Shown here: positions 34,018 through 43,053 of the stretch, piece by piece
Layout of the letters: every line of letters starts with the position of its first letter
Numbering within the stretch: position 1 is the stretch's first letter
Assembly (NCBI GenBank): GCA_029881725.1
Contig: JAOUMB010000018.1
Span: 1 to 46,835, forward strand
Length of the DNA stretch: 46,835 nucleotides
Origin: Nitrospirota bacterium
GTDB taxonomy: Bacteria; Nitrospirota; JACRHL01
Direction of reading: 5' to 3'
Position numbers and translations under genes: made by a program
Notes under the pieces: generated by a model
What the model was told of the DNA's origin: nothing
Database searches by the model: none
The model's input: only the letters and a program-made list of their open reading frames with translations

Positions 34018-36714
34018 ATGTCGACGGCCACCACCAAGGTTGACACCATTACGGTCACCATCAACGGGCAGACCATTCAGGTGCCCAAGGGGACCCGGAT
34101 CATCCAGGCGGCGGAAATGCTGGGGATCGAGATCCCCACGTTCTGTTACCAACCGCGCATGCGACCCAACGCCGCCTGCCGCATCTGCACCGTCGAGGTG
34201 ACCAAGCCCATGAACAAGATGTTCATGGCCTGCGCCACCGAGATGATGGACGGCATGGAGGTGCTCACCGACTCGGAGCGCACCCTCAAGGACCGCCAGA
34301 CCAACCTGGACCTGCTGCTCACCCAGCATCCGCTGGACTGCCCGGTGTGCGACAAGGGCGGCGAGTGCAAGCTGCAGGACTACTCGGTCAAGTACGGCTC
34401 CTTCGAGAACCCGTTCGAGACCAAGCGCAAGGATTTCCCCGAGGATATCCGCTCCGTGGCGCTGGACTTTAACAGCAACCGTTGCATCCTGTGCGGCGGC
34501 TGCATCCAGGTGTGCGGCGACATTCAGCAGGTGGACGCCATCGGCTTCTCCAAGCGCGGCTTCATTACCGTGGTGGGCGCGCCCATGGGCGAGGCCCTGG
34601 ACTGCGAATTCTGCGGCCAGTGCATGGACGTGTGCCCGGTGGGCGCCATCACCAGCCGCTTCGCCAAGTACAAGTTCCGTCCCTGGCAGGAGGAAAAGAC
34701 CCAGACCACCTGCACCTACTGCGGCTGCGGCTGCCAGTACGATCTGCGCACGGTGGACGGCGAAGCCTCCCGGGTGACCCCCATCGAGGGCGTCGGGCCG
34801 GGTCAAGGTTCCCTGTGCGTGCGCGGCCACTTCGGCTACCACTTCATGGAAGACGACCGGCGCATCACCCGTCCGCTGGTGCGGCGTGGGGACAAGCTGG
34901 TGGAAACCACCTGGGAGGAGGCCGTGTCCGAGGCGGCGCGTGGCCTGGCCGGTGCCAAGGCGGCGGGCGCTGGACGGGTGGCGGGGATTGCCGGTGGACG
35001 CCTGACCAACGAGGAGCAGTACCTGTTTGGCCGTCTGGTGCGGGACGTGCTGGGTTCCTCCAATCTGGATTCGTCCCTGCGTTATGGCGCCATCAACGGC
35101 GTCACCGTGACCCGTGAGGCGCTGGGCGTCACCGGCATGATGAACAGCTTTGACGAAGTGCGTGCCGCCGATGCGGTGCTGCTGATCGGCTGCGACATCA
35201 CCCAGGAGGCGCCGATCCTCGGACTGGCGGTGAAGGAAGCCATCCACAAGGGCGAGAAGCCTGTGCTGGTGGCCGATTCCATGAAGACCGAGATCATGAA
35301 GCGCGGTGCGGGACGACTGGTGTATACGCCGGGCACCGAAATCGCGGTGATCAAGGGGCTGGTCAAGGCGGTGGTGGACGAAGGGCTGATCGACGAACAG
35401 GTTGCCAAGAAGTACCCCAAGGCGGTCCAGGCCCTGCGCAGCGAACTGTCCGGCACCTACAAGGAAATCGAGACTCCCACCGGCCTGAAGAAGGACGACA
35501 TCGTGGCGCTGGCCAAGCGCTTCGCTGCGGCCTCCAAGGGCATCATCCTGGCGGGTCCGCGGGTGACCGGGGGCCTGAAGGGCAAGAGCGCCATGACCAT
35601 GCTGGTGGATCTGGCGTTCCTGACCGGCGGGCTCACCACGCCGGGCGCCGGGGTGAACGCCATCACCATGGAAAACAACGAGTTGGGTCTGGCCCTGAAC
35701 GGCATGGCGCCGGAACTGGTGCCGGGCGGCGGATCCTGGGACGATGCGGAAGCGCGGGGGAAGGTGGCCACCGCCTGGAACTGCTCCCTGCCGAACCATC
35801 AGGGCGACACCATGATGGAGATGTTCGACGCCATGCGCGAAGGGCGCATCTCCGCCGCCATCGTCGCCGGTACCGATCCGGTGGGACGCCTGCCGCAGGA
35901 TGCCGGGGCGGCCGAGGCGCTTGGCGCCTTGGACTGTCTGGTGGTTTCGGACCTGTTCCTGTCGGAAACCGCGAAGCGCGCCCATGTGGTGTTCCCGGCC
36001 CGCTCCTACGCGGAGAAGGACGGCACCGTCACCAACATGGAAGGGCGGGTGCAGACCATCACCAGTTGCATGAAGGCGCCGGGCAAGGCCGCTTCCGACT
36101 GGAAGATCGTGTCCGACATCGCCCGGGAGATGGGCCATCCGCTGGAGTATGCCAACCCGGGTGAAATTCGCGCCGAGGCCGCTGCACTGGTGCCGCAGTT
36201 TGCGGACACGGACGTGACCAACGCGGCCCGGGGCGGGGTTTCCACCGAGGCGCTGGAGGCGTGGCTGGCGGGCGGATTCGGCACCGGAATGGGCGAGCGT
36301 TACGACCTGCCGGCCAAGCTGAACGAGGCCAGCGGGCACGAGATGCGCCTGTACGTGGGTGAGCTGCTGTTCCATTCCGGCTCCATGTCCACCTACAACT
36401 GGGGGCTGATGAAGATCAACGACGCCGCGTCGCTGCAACTCAACAGCCGTGAGGCGCGCAAGCTGAAGATCAAGGAGGGCGACCGGGTACGCCTGACCGG
36501 TGACCGCGGCAGCTGTGTGGTGACCGCCAAGCCGGACCCCAACATCATGCCGGGTACCCTGTTCTTCCCGCGCCACTCGGTGCTGGACGACGTACGCAAC
36601 CTGGTGCAGGTGGTGGAAGGCAGCGAGGAAGAGGGTTCGGTGCCACAGTTCCGCTTTACGCGGGTCACCATGGAAAAGGTTTCCGGCGTGGCGGAAGCCG
36701 AGGCCTCGGCGTAA
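34018..36714 (+). CDS. nuoG: NADH-quinone oxidoreductase subunit G, hydrogenase/formate-dehydrogenase-like form
   Basis: NuoG wires electrons from NuoF towards NuoI. In this 898-residue protein the N-terminal [2Fe-2S] domain (C43 region) and the H-x3-C-x2-C N5 motif (QHPLDCPVCDKGGEC) are followed by two complete CxxCxxCxxxC sets (from C156 and C196). Ordinary complex I has only part of these. A molybdopterin-oxidoreductase domain follows, beginning CTYCGCGCQYD (C232 on) with the fourth Cys in SLCVRGH, i.e. an intact N7-type site. ATG 34018 has AGAGG upstream. The domain is probably structural, since no cofactor-bearing residue is obvious. Confidence 0.94.
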   Translation: MSTATTKVDTITVTINGQTIQVPKGTRIIQAAEMLGIEIPTFCYQPRMRPNAACRICTVEVTKPMNKMFMACATEMMDGMEVLTDSERTLKDRQTNLDLLLTQHPLDCPVCDKGGECKLQDYSVKYGSFENPFETKRKDFPEDIRSVALDFNSNRCILCGGCIQVCGDIQQVDAIGFSKRGFITVVGAPMGEALDCEFCGQCMDVCPVGAITSRFAKYKFRPWQEEKTQTTCTYCGCGCQYDLRTVDGEASRVTPIEGVGPGQGSLCVRGHFGYHFMEDDRRITRPLVRRGDKLVETTWEEAVSEAARGLAGAKAAGAGRVAGIAGGRLTNEEQYLFGRLVRDVLGSSNLDSSLRYGAINGVTVTREALGVTGMMNSFDEVRAADAVLLIGCDITQEAPILGLAVKEAIHKGEKPVLVADSMKTEIMKRGAGRLVYTPGTEIAVIKGLVKAVVDEGLIDEQVAKKYPKAVQALRSELSGTYKEIETPTGLKKDDIVALAKRFAAASKGIILAGPRVTGGLKGKSAMTMLVDLAFLTGGLTTPGAGVNAITMENNELGLALNGMAPELVPGGGSWDDAEARGKVATAWNCSLPNHQGDTMMEMFDAMREGRISAAIVAGTDPVGRLPQDAGAAEALGALDCLVVSDLFLSETAKRAHVVFPARSYAEKDGTVTNMEGRVQTITSCMKAPGKAASDWKIVSDIAREMGHPLEYANPGEIRAEAAALVPQFADTDVTNAARGGVSTEALEAWLAGGFGTGMGERYDLPAKLNEASGHEMRLYVGELLFHSGSMSTYNWGLMKINDAASLQLNSREARKLKIKEGDRVRLTGDRGSCVVTAKPDPNIMPGTLFFPRHSVLDDVRNLVQVVEGSEEEGSVPQFRFTRVTMEKVSGVAEAEASA

Positions 36715-36748
36715 CAGTCCTCTGGTGTTTGGATAAGGACGGACCGCA

Positions 36749-37777
36749 ATGGAAATCGGATCAATGGTTGCCGTGACGCTGGTGCAGATCGCCGTCGTCA
36801 TGGGTGTGGTACTGCTCACCGTGGCCTACATGACCTATGCCGAGCGCAAGGTGCTCTCGTTCATGCAGGACCGTCTCGGTCCCATGGAGGTGGGCCCCTG
36901 GGGGCTGCTGCAGCCGATCGCGGACGGGCTCAAGCTGTTCTTCAAGGAGGACATCATCCCGTCCGGGGCCAACAAGATCATCTTCGCCGTGGCGCCCATC
37001 ATCTGTCTGGTTCCGGCCCTGATCGGCTTTGCGGTGATCCCCTACAACGGCAGCTTCACCCTGTTCGGCCTGGAGGGCGGCGGCGTCATCTCTGACCTGA
37101 ACGTGGGCCTGCTGTACATCTTCGCGGTGGCCGGGATGGGCGCCTACGGCGTGATCCTGGGTGGCTGGGCCTCCAACAGCAAGTATGCCTTTCTGGGTGG
37201 CTTGCGCTCGGCGGCGCAGATCATCTCCTACGAGTTGGCCATGGGCTTTTCCATCGTTGGCGTGCTGCTGCTGTCTGGCAGCCTGTCGCTGGTGACGGTG
37301 ACCGAGGCGCAGGCGGGCACCTGGTTCGGGTTTATCCCCCAGTGGAACATCTTCCTGCAGCCGGTGGCCTTTGTGGCCTACGTGATCGCAGCGGTGGCGG
37401 AAACCAACCGCCTGCCGTTCGACATGCCGGAGGCGGAGTCGGAACTGGTGGCCGGGTTTTTCACCGAATACTCGGGCATGCGCTTCTCCCTGTTCTTCCT
37501 GGCCGAATACGGCAACATGATTCTGGTCAGCTGTCTGGCCTCGATCCTGTTCCTGGGCGGCTACAAGGCGCCGCTGCCGATCCTGGAGTTCATCCCCGGA
37601 TTCGTGTGGCTGGCCCTGAAGACCTGGGCGCTGCTGTTCTTCTTTATCTGGATTCGCGGTACCTACCCGCGGGTGCGTTTCGATCAGCTGATGAAGTTCG
37701 GCTGGAAGGTGCTGATTCCGGTCACCCTCGCGAACCTGCTGGTCACCGCCCTGGGCGTGTACATCTACAACAACTGA
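36749..37777 (+). CDS. nuoH: NADH-quinone oxidoreductase subunit H
   Basis: NuoH is a membrane subunit that closes the quinone chamber. The 342-residue protein has about eight helices, the AERKVLSFMQDRLGPMEVG loop, and ETNRLPFDMPEAESELVAGF with its chain of acidic residues. ATG 36749 follows a GGA in a 34-base gap after nuoG; the gap carries the TGTTTGGAT motif. Confidence 0.97.
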   Translation: MEIGSMVAVTLVQIAVVMGVVLLTVAYMTYAERKVLSFMQDRLGPMEVGPWGLLQPIADGLKLFFKEDIIPSGANKIIFAVAPIICLVPALIGFAVIPYNGSFTLFGLEGGGVISDLNVGLLYIFAVAGMGAYGVILGGWASNSKYAFLGGLRSAAQIISYELAMGFSIVGVLLLSGSLSLVTVTEAQAGTWFGFIPQWNIFLQPVAFVAYVIAAVAETNRLPFDMPEAESELVAGFFTEYSGMRFSLFFLAEYGNMILVSCLASILFLGGYKAPLPILEFIPGFVWLALKTWALLFFFIWIRGTYPRVRFDQLMKFGWKVLIPVTLANLLVTALGVYIYNN

Positions 37778-37821
37778 CGCGGAAGCCGTTCGCGCCGGTT
37801 GGCACATAGGAATAACGAGCC

Positions 37822-38439
37822 ATGGGCCTGATACGAAATATCTTCATGACCGAGCTTCTGATGGGGCTCAAGATCGTGTTCATGCAAATGTTCAAACCGA
37901 CCATCACGTTGCAGTACCCGCACGTGAAGCATCCGATTCCGGACGGCTATCGCGGGTTGATGAGCCTGCTGCGTTACGAGGACGGTACCGAGCGTTGCGT
38001 GGGGTGCTCCCTGTGCGAGGCGGCCTGCCCGTCCAACTGCATCAAGGTGGTGTCCGACGAGGTGCCGGGGCAGCCGCTGGTGCGCTACGCCCGCGAGTAC
38101 TACCTGGACATCACCCGCTGCATCTTTTGTGGCTTCTGCACCGAGGCCTGCCCGGTGGACGCCCTGGCCATGACCAAGGTGTATGAGGCGGCGGTGTACG
38201 ACCGGCGTGATCTGATGTTCGACAAGGCCAAGCTGTATGAGCTGGGCGAGCGATATCTGGAAGATGGCAAGGCCTATCTGACCCACCACCGCATGGACGA
38301 CGGCACCCTGCACCCGGTGGAGGGGCTGGGTGACAACCGCTATCACTTCCCGGCCGTGGACGCGGAGCACGGTGGCGTGCAGCCGGAACAGATCGGCCTG
38401 ACCGCCGAGGCGCTGGAAGTGGAGGAGACCACCCGATGA
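37822..38439 (+). CDS. nuoI: NADH-quinone oxidoreductase subunit I
   Basis: NuoI carries the two [4Fe-4S] clusters N6a and N6b. The 205-residue protein contains CVGCSLCEAACPSNCIKVV and CIFCGFCTEACPVDALAM, both complete. The opening has an amphipathic helix that anchors it to the membrane arm. The stop overlaps nuoJ (ATGA). Confidence 0.97.
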   Translation: MGLIRNIFMTELLMGLKIVFMQMFKPTITLQYPHVKHPIPDGYRGLMSLLRYEDGTERCVGCSLCEAACPSNCIKVVSDEVPGQPLVRYAREYYLDITRCIFCGFCTEACPVDALAMTKVYEAAVYDRRDLMFDKAKLYELGERYLEDGKAYLTHHRMDDGTLHPVEGLGDNRYHFPAVDAEHGGVQPEQIGLTAEALEVEETTR

Positions 38440-38957
38440 TTGAGGCCCTGTTCATTTATCTGGCCACCGTGTGCGTGATCTGCGCGGTGCTCACCGTCAG
38501 CCTGCGCCAGCCCGTCTACAACGTGCTGGCCCTGCTCACCATGTTCTTCCACGTGGCCGGCCTGTATGTGCTGCTGAACGCGGAGTTTCTGGCGGTGGTG
38601 CAGATCATCGTTTACGCGGGCGCCATCCTGGTGCTGTACCTGTTTGTGCTGATGCTGCTCAACGTGCGCACCCAGTCCCGCCACCTGCACCGGCAGTGGC
38701 CGTTCGCGGTGCTGATCCTGGGTTCGGTGACCGCCATGCTGGTGGGCGCCCTGCAGGATGGCACCTGGGGTGTCGCCAGTGGCGAGTACACCGCGGCCGC
38801 CATTCAGGAAATCGGCAATACCCAGGCCATCGGCCTGCGTCTGTACACCGACTATCTGTTGCCGTTCGAAGTGGCCTCCCTGGTGCTGCTGGTGGCCATG
38901 ATTGGTGCCATCGTGCTTACCAAGAAGGGCCTCATCGACGACCACATCAAGGAGTGA
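38436..38957 (+). CDS. nuoJ: NADH-quinone oxidoreductase subunit J
   Basis: NuoJ is a membrane-arm subunit with about five helices. The 173-residue protein shows the conserved [18 protein letters not shown] segment (pi-bulge helix) and ends in a short hydrophilic tail. It is coupled to nuoI by a four-base overlap, and AAGGAG at its end serves nuoK. Confidence 0.95.
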   Translation: MIEALFIYLATVCVICAVLTVSLRQPVYNVLALLTMFFHVAGLYVLLNAEFLAVVQIIVYAGAILVLYLFVLMLLNVRTQSRHLHRQWPFAVLILGSVTAMLVGALQDGTWGVASGEYTAAAIQEIGNTQAIGLRLYTDYLLPFEVASLVLLVAMIGAIVLTKKGLIDDHIKE

Positions 38958-38961
38958 TGCC

Positions 38962-39264
38962 GTGATTCCGCTTTCCAGTTATGTGATTCTGTCCGCCGTG
39001 CTGTTCTTTATCGGCGTGGTGGGCGTGCTGATGCGGCGCAGCATCATCGTGGTGCTGCTGTCCATCGAGCTGATGCTGAACGCGGTCAACATCAACTTCG
39101 TGGCCTTCTCCCATTACCTGGAGTCGATCACGGGGCAGGTGTTCGTGTTCTTCACCCTGACGGTGGCCGCCGCCGAGGTGGCGGTGGGGCTGGCGCTGTT
39201 GATCGCCATCTACCGCAACCGGCAGACGGTGAACGTGGAAGAGCTGGACATGATGAAGTGGTAG
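38962..39264 (+). CDS. nuoK: NADH-quinone oxidoreductase subunit K
   Basis: NuoK is a three-helix subunit related to MrpC with proton-channel glutamates. The 100-residue length is standard. The conserved [14 protein letters not shown] and [17 protein letters not shown] segments are present. GTG 38962 is chosen because AAGGAG sits seven bases upstream and the length then fits exactly. Confidence 0.95.
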   Translation: MIPLSSYVILSAVLFFIGVVGVLMRRSIIVVLLSIELMLNAVNINFVAFSHYLESITGQVFVFFTLTVAAAEVAVGLALLIAIYRNRQTVNVEELDMMKW

Positions 39265-39345
39265 CGCCTTGCGCCCGCTTCGGATTGTTCCGTGTGTTTG
39301 GATTGAGCGTTTTTTTAGAATTGCCAGGAAGAAAGCCGGTTTGAC

Positions 39346-41439
39346 ATGTTGTACGTGCTGATTCCCCTGCTGCCCCTGTTCTCCTTCATCATGGTGGGGC
39401 TGTTCCAGAAATGGATGCGCAACCAGGCGCACCTGATCTGTGTGCCGATGGTGTTCGCCTCTTTCGGCCTGTCGGTCTATGCCTTCATGCAGGTGGCCGG
39501 TGGAAACCCGGTGAACTTCGACCTGTACGAGTGGATCCCGGTAGGAGACTTCCGGCCCACCTTCGGCATTATGATCGACCAGCTGACCGCATCCATGCTG
39601 CTGCTGGTGACCCTGGTGTCGTCGCTGGTGCACCTGTACACCGTCGGGTACATGCATGGGGACGGCGGTTACGACCGCTTCTTCGCCTACATCTCCCTGT
39701 TCACCTTCTCCATGCTGGCGCTGGTGATGAGCAACAACTTCCTGCAGCTGTTCTTCGGCTGGGAGATGGTGGGCCTGTGCTCCTACCTGCTGATCGTGCA
39801 CTGGTATGAGCGCAAGGCCAGCACCAACGCCTCGTTCAAGGCATTCATCCAGAACCGGGTGGGCGACCTGGGCTTTGCGCTGGGCATCTTTCTGGTGTGG
39901 GACACGGTGGGCAGCCTGGACTACGGCACCGTGTTCGCCGCCATCGGCGACCACCGCAACGACACCATGAACCTGCTGGGCACCCAGGTGAACGTGGTCA
40001 CCATGATCGCCCTGCTGCTGTTCGTGGGCGCGGTGGGCAAGAGCGCGCAGTTTTTGCTGCACTCCTGGCTGCCGGACGCGATGGAGGGCCCGACGCCGAT
40101 CTCCGCGCTGATCCACGCGGCCACCATGGTGACCGCGGGCATCTTCATGGTGTCGCGCTGCCACCCGATCTTCAACCTGTCCGAGACCGCCATGATGGTG
40201 GTGGCCCTGACCGGCGCGTTCACCGCCCTGTTCGGCGCCACCATCGCCCTCACCCAGAACGACATCAAGAAGGTGGTCGCCTACTCCACCATGAGTCAGC
40301 TGGGCTACATGGTGATGGCCTGCGGCATCGGCGCCTACGTGGCGGGCATGTTCCACCTGCTCACCCACGGCGTGTTCAAGGCGCTGCTGTTTCTGGCCGC
40401 CGGTTCGGTCATCCACGCCCTGTCCGCAGAGCAGGATATCCGCAAGATGGGCCAGGCTAAAAAGTACATGCCCACCACCTACTGGACCATGCTGTGGGGT
40501 TCCCTGGCGCTGGCGGGCATCTTCCCGTTTGCCGGGTTCTTCTCCAAGGACGAGATCCTGTGGGAGGCGTGGAACGCCGGGGTGATGGGCAAGGGCCTGT
40601 GGCTGATCGGGGTGATTGTGGCCTTCATGACCGCCTTCTACACCTTCCGCGTGTTCTTCATGGTGTTCTACGGCAAGGACAACATGACCGACGAGATGCG
40701 TTCCCACGCCCACGAATCGCCCCGGGTGATCACCATCCCGCTGGTGGTGCTGGCCGTTGGCGCCCTGTTCGTCGGCTGGCTGGGCAACCCCATGTTCGGC
40801 CCCAACCTGTCCCACAACTTCCTGGGCCCGGTGTTCAATACCCCGGTCTCCCACGTGCCCGTTACCGAGCACGCGCAGTTGCAGATGCCGAACCTGGTGG
40901 GCGAGGCGTTCGCGGAGGAAGGGCACGACCCGCACGCGGCCCCGGCCCCGCACGGGGAGGACCCGCAGGCGGCCGATCCGCACGCCATGGCCCCGGCGGC
41001 CCACGGCGCCGCCGCAGCGGGTGGCGCGGAGCACGGGGGCGGACACAACAAGACCATGGAGTTCCTGCTGATGGCGTTCTCGCTGGCGGTGGCCGGCTCC
41101 GGCATCTTCATGGCCTACGCCTGGTACTACCGCCCCAACGAGGCACCGGCCAAGCTGGCCGCCAGCTACAACGGGCTGTATCAGGGGTCGTTGAACAAGT
41201 GGTACTGGGACGAACTGTACGATGCCGTGTTCGTGCGCCCCACGGTGAAGTTCGCCCACGGCCTGTGGCGGGTGGCCGACGAGATCGTGATCGACAAGGT
41301 CCTGGTCGACGGCGTGGCCATCACCACCCGGATCGGCGGCGAGATTTTGAAATTTTTCCAGACCGGTCGCGTGCAGCATTACGCGATGGTGATGTCCCTG
41401 GGGATCTTCGTGATCCTGGGTGGCTTCTTCCTGTTTTAA
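39346..41439 (+). CDS. nuoL: NADH-quinone oxidoreductase subunit L with a His-rich insert
   Basis: NuoL is the distal antiporter-like proton pump of the membrane arm and bears the lateral helix. The 697-residue protein has the channel blocks FFGWEMVGLCSYLLI, SAQFLLHSWLPDAMEGPTPI, TMVTAGIFMVSR and YSTMSQLGYMV. Between two late helices (about 523-568) is an Ala/Pro/Gly/His stretch with seven histidines, which is not a normal NuoL element. The stop codon lies inside a perfect 20-base palindrome. A weak AGGAAG lies 20 bases before ATG 39346. Confidence 0.97.
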   Translation: MLYVLIPLLPLFSFIMVGLFQKWMRNQAHLICVPMVFASFGLSVYAFMQVAGGNPVNFDLYEWIPVGDFRPTFGIMIDQLTASMLLLVTLVSSLVHLYTVGYMHGDGGYDRFFAYISLFTFSMLALVMSNNFLQLFFGWEMVGLCSYLLIVHWYERKASTNASFKAFIQNRVGDLGFALGIFLVWDTVGSLDYGTVFAAIGDHRNDTMNLLGTQVNVVTMIALLLFVGAVGKSAQFLLHSWLPDAMEGPTPISALIHAATMVTAGIFMVSRCHPIFNLSETAMMVVALTGAFTALFGATIALTQNDIKKVVAYSTMSQLGYMVMACGIGAYVAGMFHLLTHGVFKALLFLAAGSVIHALSAEQDIRKMGQAKKYMPTTYWTMLWGSLALAGIFPFAGFFSKDEILWEAWNAGVMGKGLWLIGVIVAFMTAFYTFRVFFMVFYGKDNMTDEMRSHAHESPRVITIPLVVLAVGALFVGWLGNPMFGPNLSHNFLGPVFNTPVSHVPVTEHAQLQMPNLVGEAFAEEGHDPHAAPAPHGEDPQAADPHAMAPAAHGAAAAGGAEHGGGHNKTMEFLLMAFSLAVAGSGIFMAYAWYYRPNEAPAKLAASYNGLYQGSLNKWYWDELYDAVFVRPTVKFAHGLWRVADEIVIDKVLVDGVAITTRIGGEILKFFQTGRVQHYAMVMSLGIFVILGGFFLF

Positions 41440-41447
41440 AACAGGAA
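41428..41447. repeat. Perfect 20-bp palindrome over the nuoL stop codon
   Basis: The sequence from 41428 to 41447 equals its own reverse complement, with TTTTAAAA at its centre and TTCCTG/CAGGAA arms. The nuoL TAA (41437-41439) is at the middle. Flanking GGC/GCC could extend a stem with a small bulge. It may act as an RNA hairpin between nuoL and nuoM or as a protein-binding site. Confidence 0.75.
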
Positions 41448-41500
41448 AGCCGGGCTGGATTTGTAATCGTTTGTTTGGTTAACGCGAAGGGACCGGATTC

Positions 41501-42991
41501 ATGGACCACTTGCTTACCTGGGTGATCTTTCTGCCGCTGATTGGCGCGGGGATTGCCTTCCTGGTGAAGGACCACCAGACGGTGAAGGTGCTGGCGCTCG
41601 TCACCACCATCGCCGACTTTCTGATTTCGCTGCCCCTGTGGATGAAGTTCGACCACGGCACGGCGAATTTCCAGTTTGTCGAAAAGTACTCCTGGATCCC
41701 CACCTTCAACATCAACTACCACATCGGGGTGGATGGGATCAGCCTGCTGCTGATCATCATGACCACCTTCCTGGCGCCGTTCTGCGTGCTCTGCTCCTGG
41801 AATGCCATCGCCGACCGCAACCGCGAGTTCATGATCAACATCATGGTCATGCAGACCGCCATGGTCGGCGTGTTCGCGGCGCTGGACATGGCCCTGTTCT
41901 ATATCTTCTGGGAAGCCATGCTGATCCCCATGTACCTGATCGTCGGGGTATGGGGCGGGGTCAACCGCATCTACGCGGCGCTCAAGTTCTTCATTTACAC
42001 CCTGGCCGGCTCGCTGCTGCTGCTAGTGGCGATGATCTACATGTTCTTCAAGGCCGGACATACCTTCGATATCCCGGCGCTGATGAACACGCCGTTCGCT
42101 CCGGAGGCCCAGTTCTGGCTGTTCCTGGCCATGTTCGTGGCGTTCGCGATCAAGGTGCCCATGTTCCCGTTCCACACCTGGCTGCCGCACGCGCACGTGC
42201 AGGCACCCACCGCCGGTTCGGTGATTCTGGCCTCCGTGATGCTGAAGATGGGCGCCTACGGCTTCCTGCGCTTCTGCCTGCCGATGCTGACCGAGGCATC
42301 GCTGTCGCTGACGCCGTTCATCCTCACCCTGAGTGTGGTGGCCATCATCTACGGCGCCTACATGGCGCTGGCGCAGACCGACATCAAGAAGCTGATTGCC
42401 TACTCGTCGGTGAGCCACATGGGCTTTGTGACCATCGGCATGTTCGTCTACAACCAGCTCGGCATCGAGGGCGCCATCATGCAGATGGTCAACCACGGTG
42501 TGACCACCGGCGCCCTGTTCCTGTGCGTGGGTATCATCTACGACCGGCGTCACACCCGTGACCTGTCCGAATACGGCGGGCTGGCCAAAACCATGCCCAT
42601 GTTCGCCACCTGCTTCGTGATCTTCAGCATGGCCTCCATCGGCCTGCCGGGGACCAACGGCTTCATCGGCGAGTTCATGGTGCTGCTGGGGGCATTCACC
42701 TACGACCGGCTGACCGGCGTGCTGGCCGCCACCGGCATCGTGCTGGGCGCGGTCTACATGCTGTATCTGGTGGCGCGGATGATCTGGAGCGAGTGCTCCA
42801 ACCCGGAGAACCAGAAGCTCACGGACCTGAGCCTTCGCGAGTTCACCATCCTTGCGCCGCTGGTGGTGCTGACCTTTGTGATCGGCCTGTACCCGGCTCC
42901 GTTCCTGGAAGTGATGCACGTCTCGGTGGAGCACCTGATTAACCAGACCGCGGGGCTTGCCGGTGCGCCGCAGATTGCGCTGCTCAAGTAG
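41501..42991 (+). CDS. nuoM: NADH-quinone oxidoreductase subunit M
   Basis: NuoM is the second antiporter-like proton pump. The 496-residue protein has YHIGVDGISLLLIIMTTFL, FWEAMLIPMYLIVGVWG, FPFHTWLPHAHVQAPTAGSV, YSSVSHMGFV and PGTNGFIGEFMVLLG. Length and motifs are ordinary. The 61-base spacer after nuoL contains the palindrome end and a TGTTTGGTT copy. Confidence 0.97.
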   Translation: MDHLLTWVIFLPLIGAGIAFLVKDHQTVKVLALVTTIADFLISLPLWMKFDHGTANFQFVEKYSWIPTFNINYHIGVDGISLLLIIMTTFLAPFCVLCSWNAIADRNREFMINIMVMQTAMVGVFAALDMALFYIFWEAMLIPMYLIVGVWGGVNRIYAALKFFIYTLAGSLLLLVAMIYMFFKAGHTFDIPALMNTPFAPEAQFWLFLAMFVAFAIKVPMFPFHTWLPHAHVQAPTAGSVILASVMLKMGAYGFLRFCLPMLTEASLSLTPFILTLSVVAIIYGAYMALAQTDIKKLIAYSSVSHMGFVTIGMFVYNQLGIEGAIMQMVNHGVTTGALFLCVGIIYDRRHTRDLSEYGGLAKTMPMFATCFVIFSMASIGLPGTNGFIGEFMVLLGAFTYDRLTGVLAATGIVLGAVYMLYLVARMIWSECSNPENQKLTDLSLREFTILAPLVVLTFVIGLYPAPFLEVMHVSVEHLINQTAGLAGAPQIALLK

Positions 42992-43053
42992 CGCGTGGCG
43001 GGCCGGACTGTTTTGATTTTTTGTAACGGGATGCAACCCGGAGAGTTCCCATC

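Noticed and set aside
39316-39321. TAGAAT as an internal promoter before nuoL
   Set aside because: The nearest TTGGAT is only 12 bases away and no other -35 fits.
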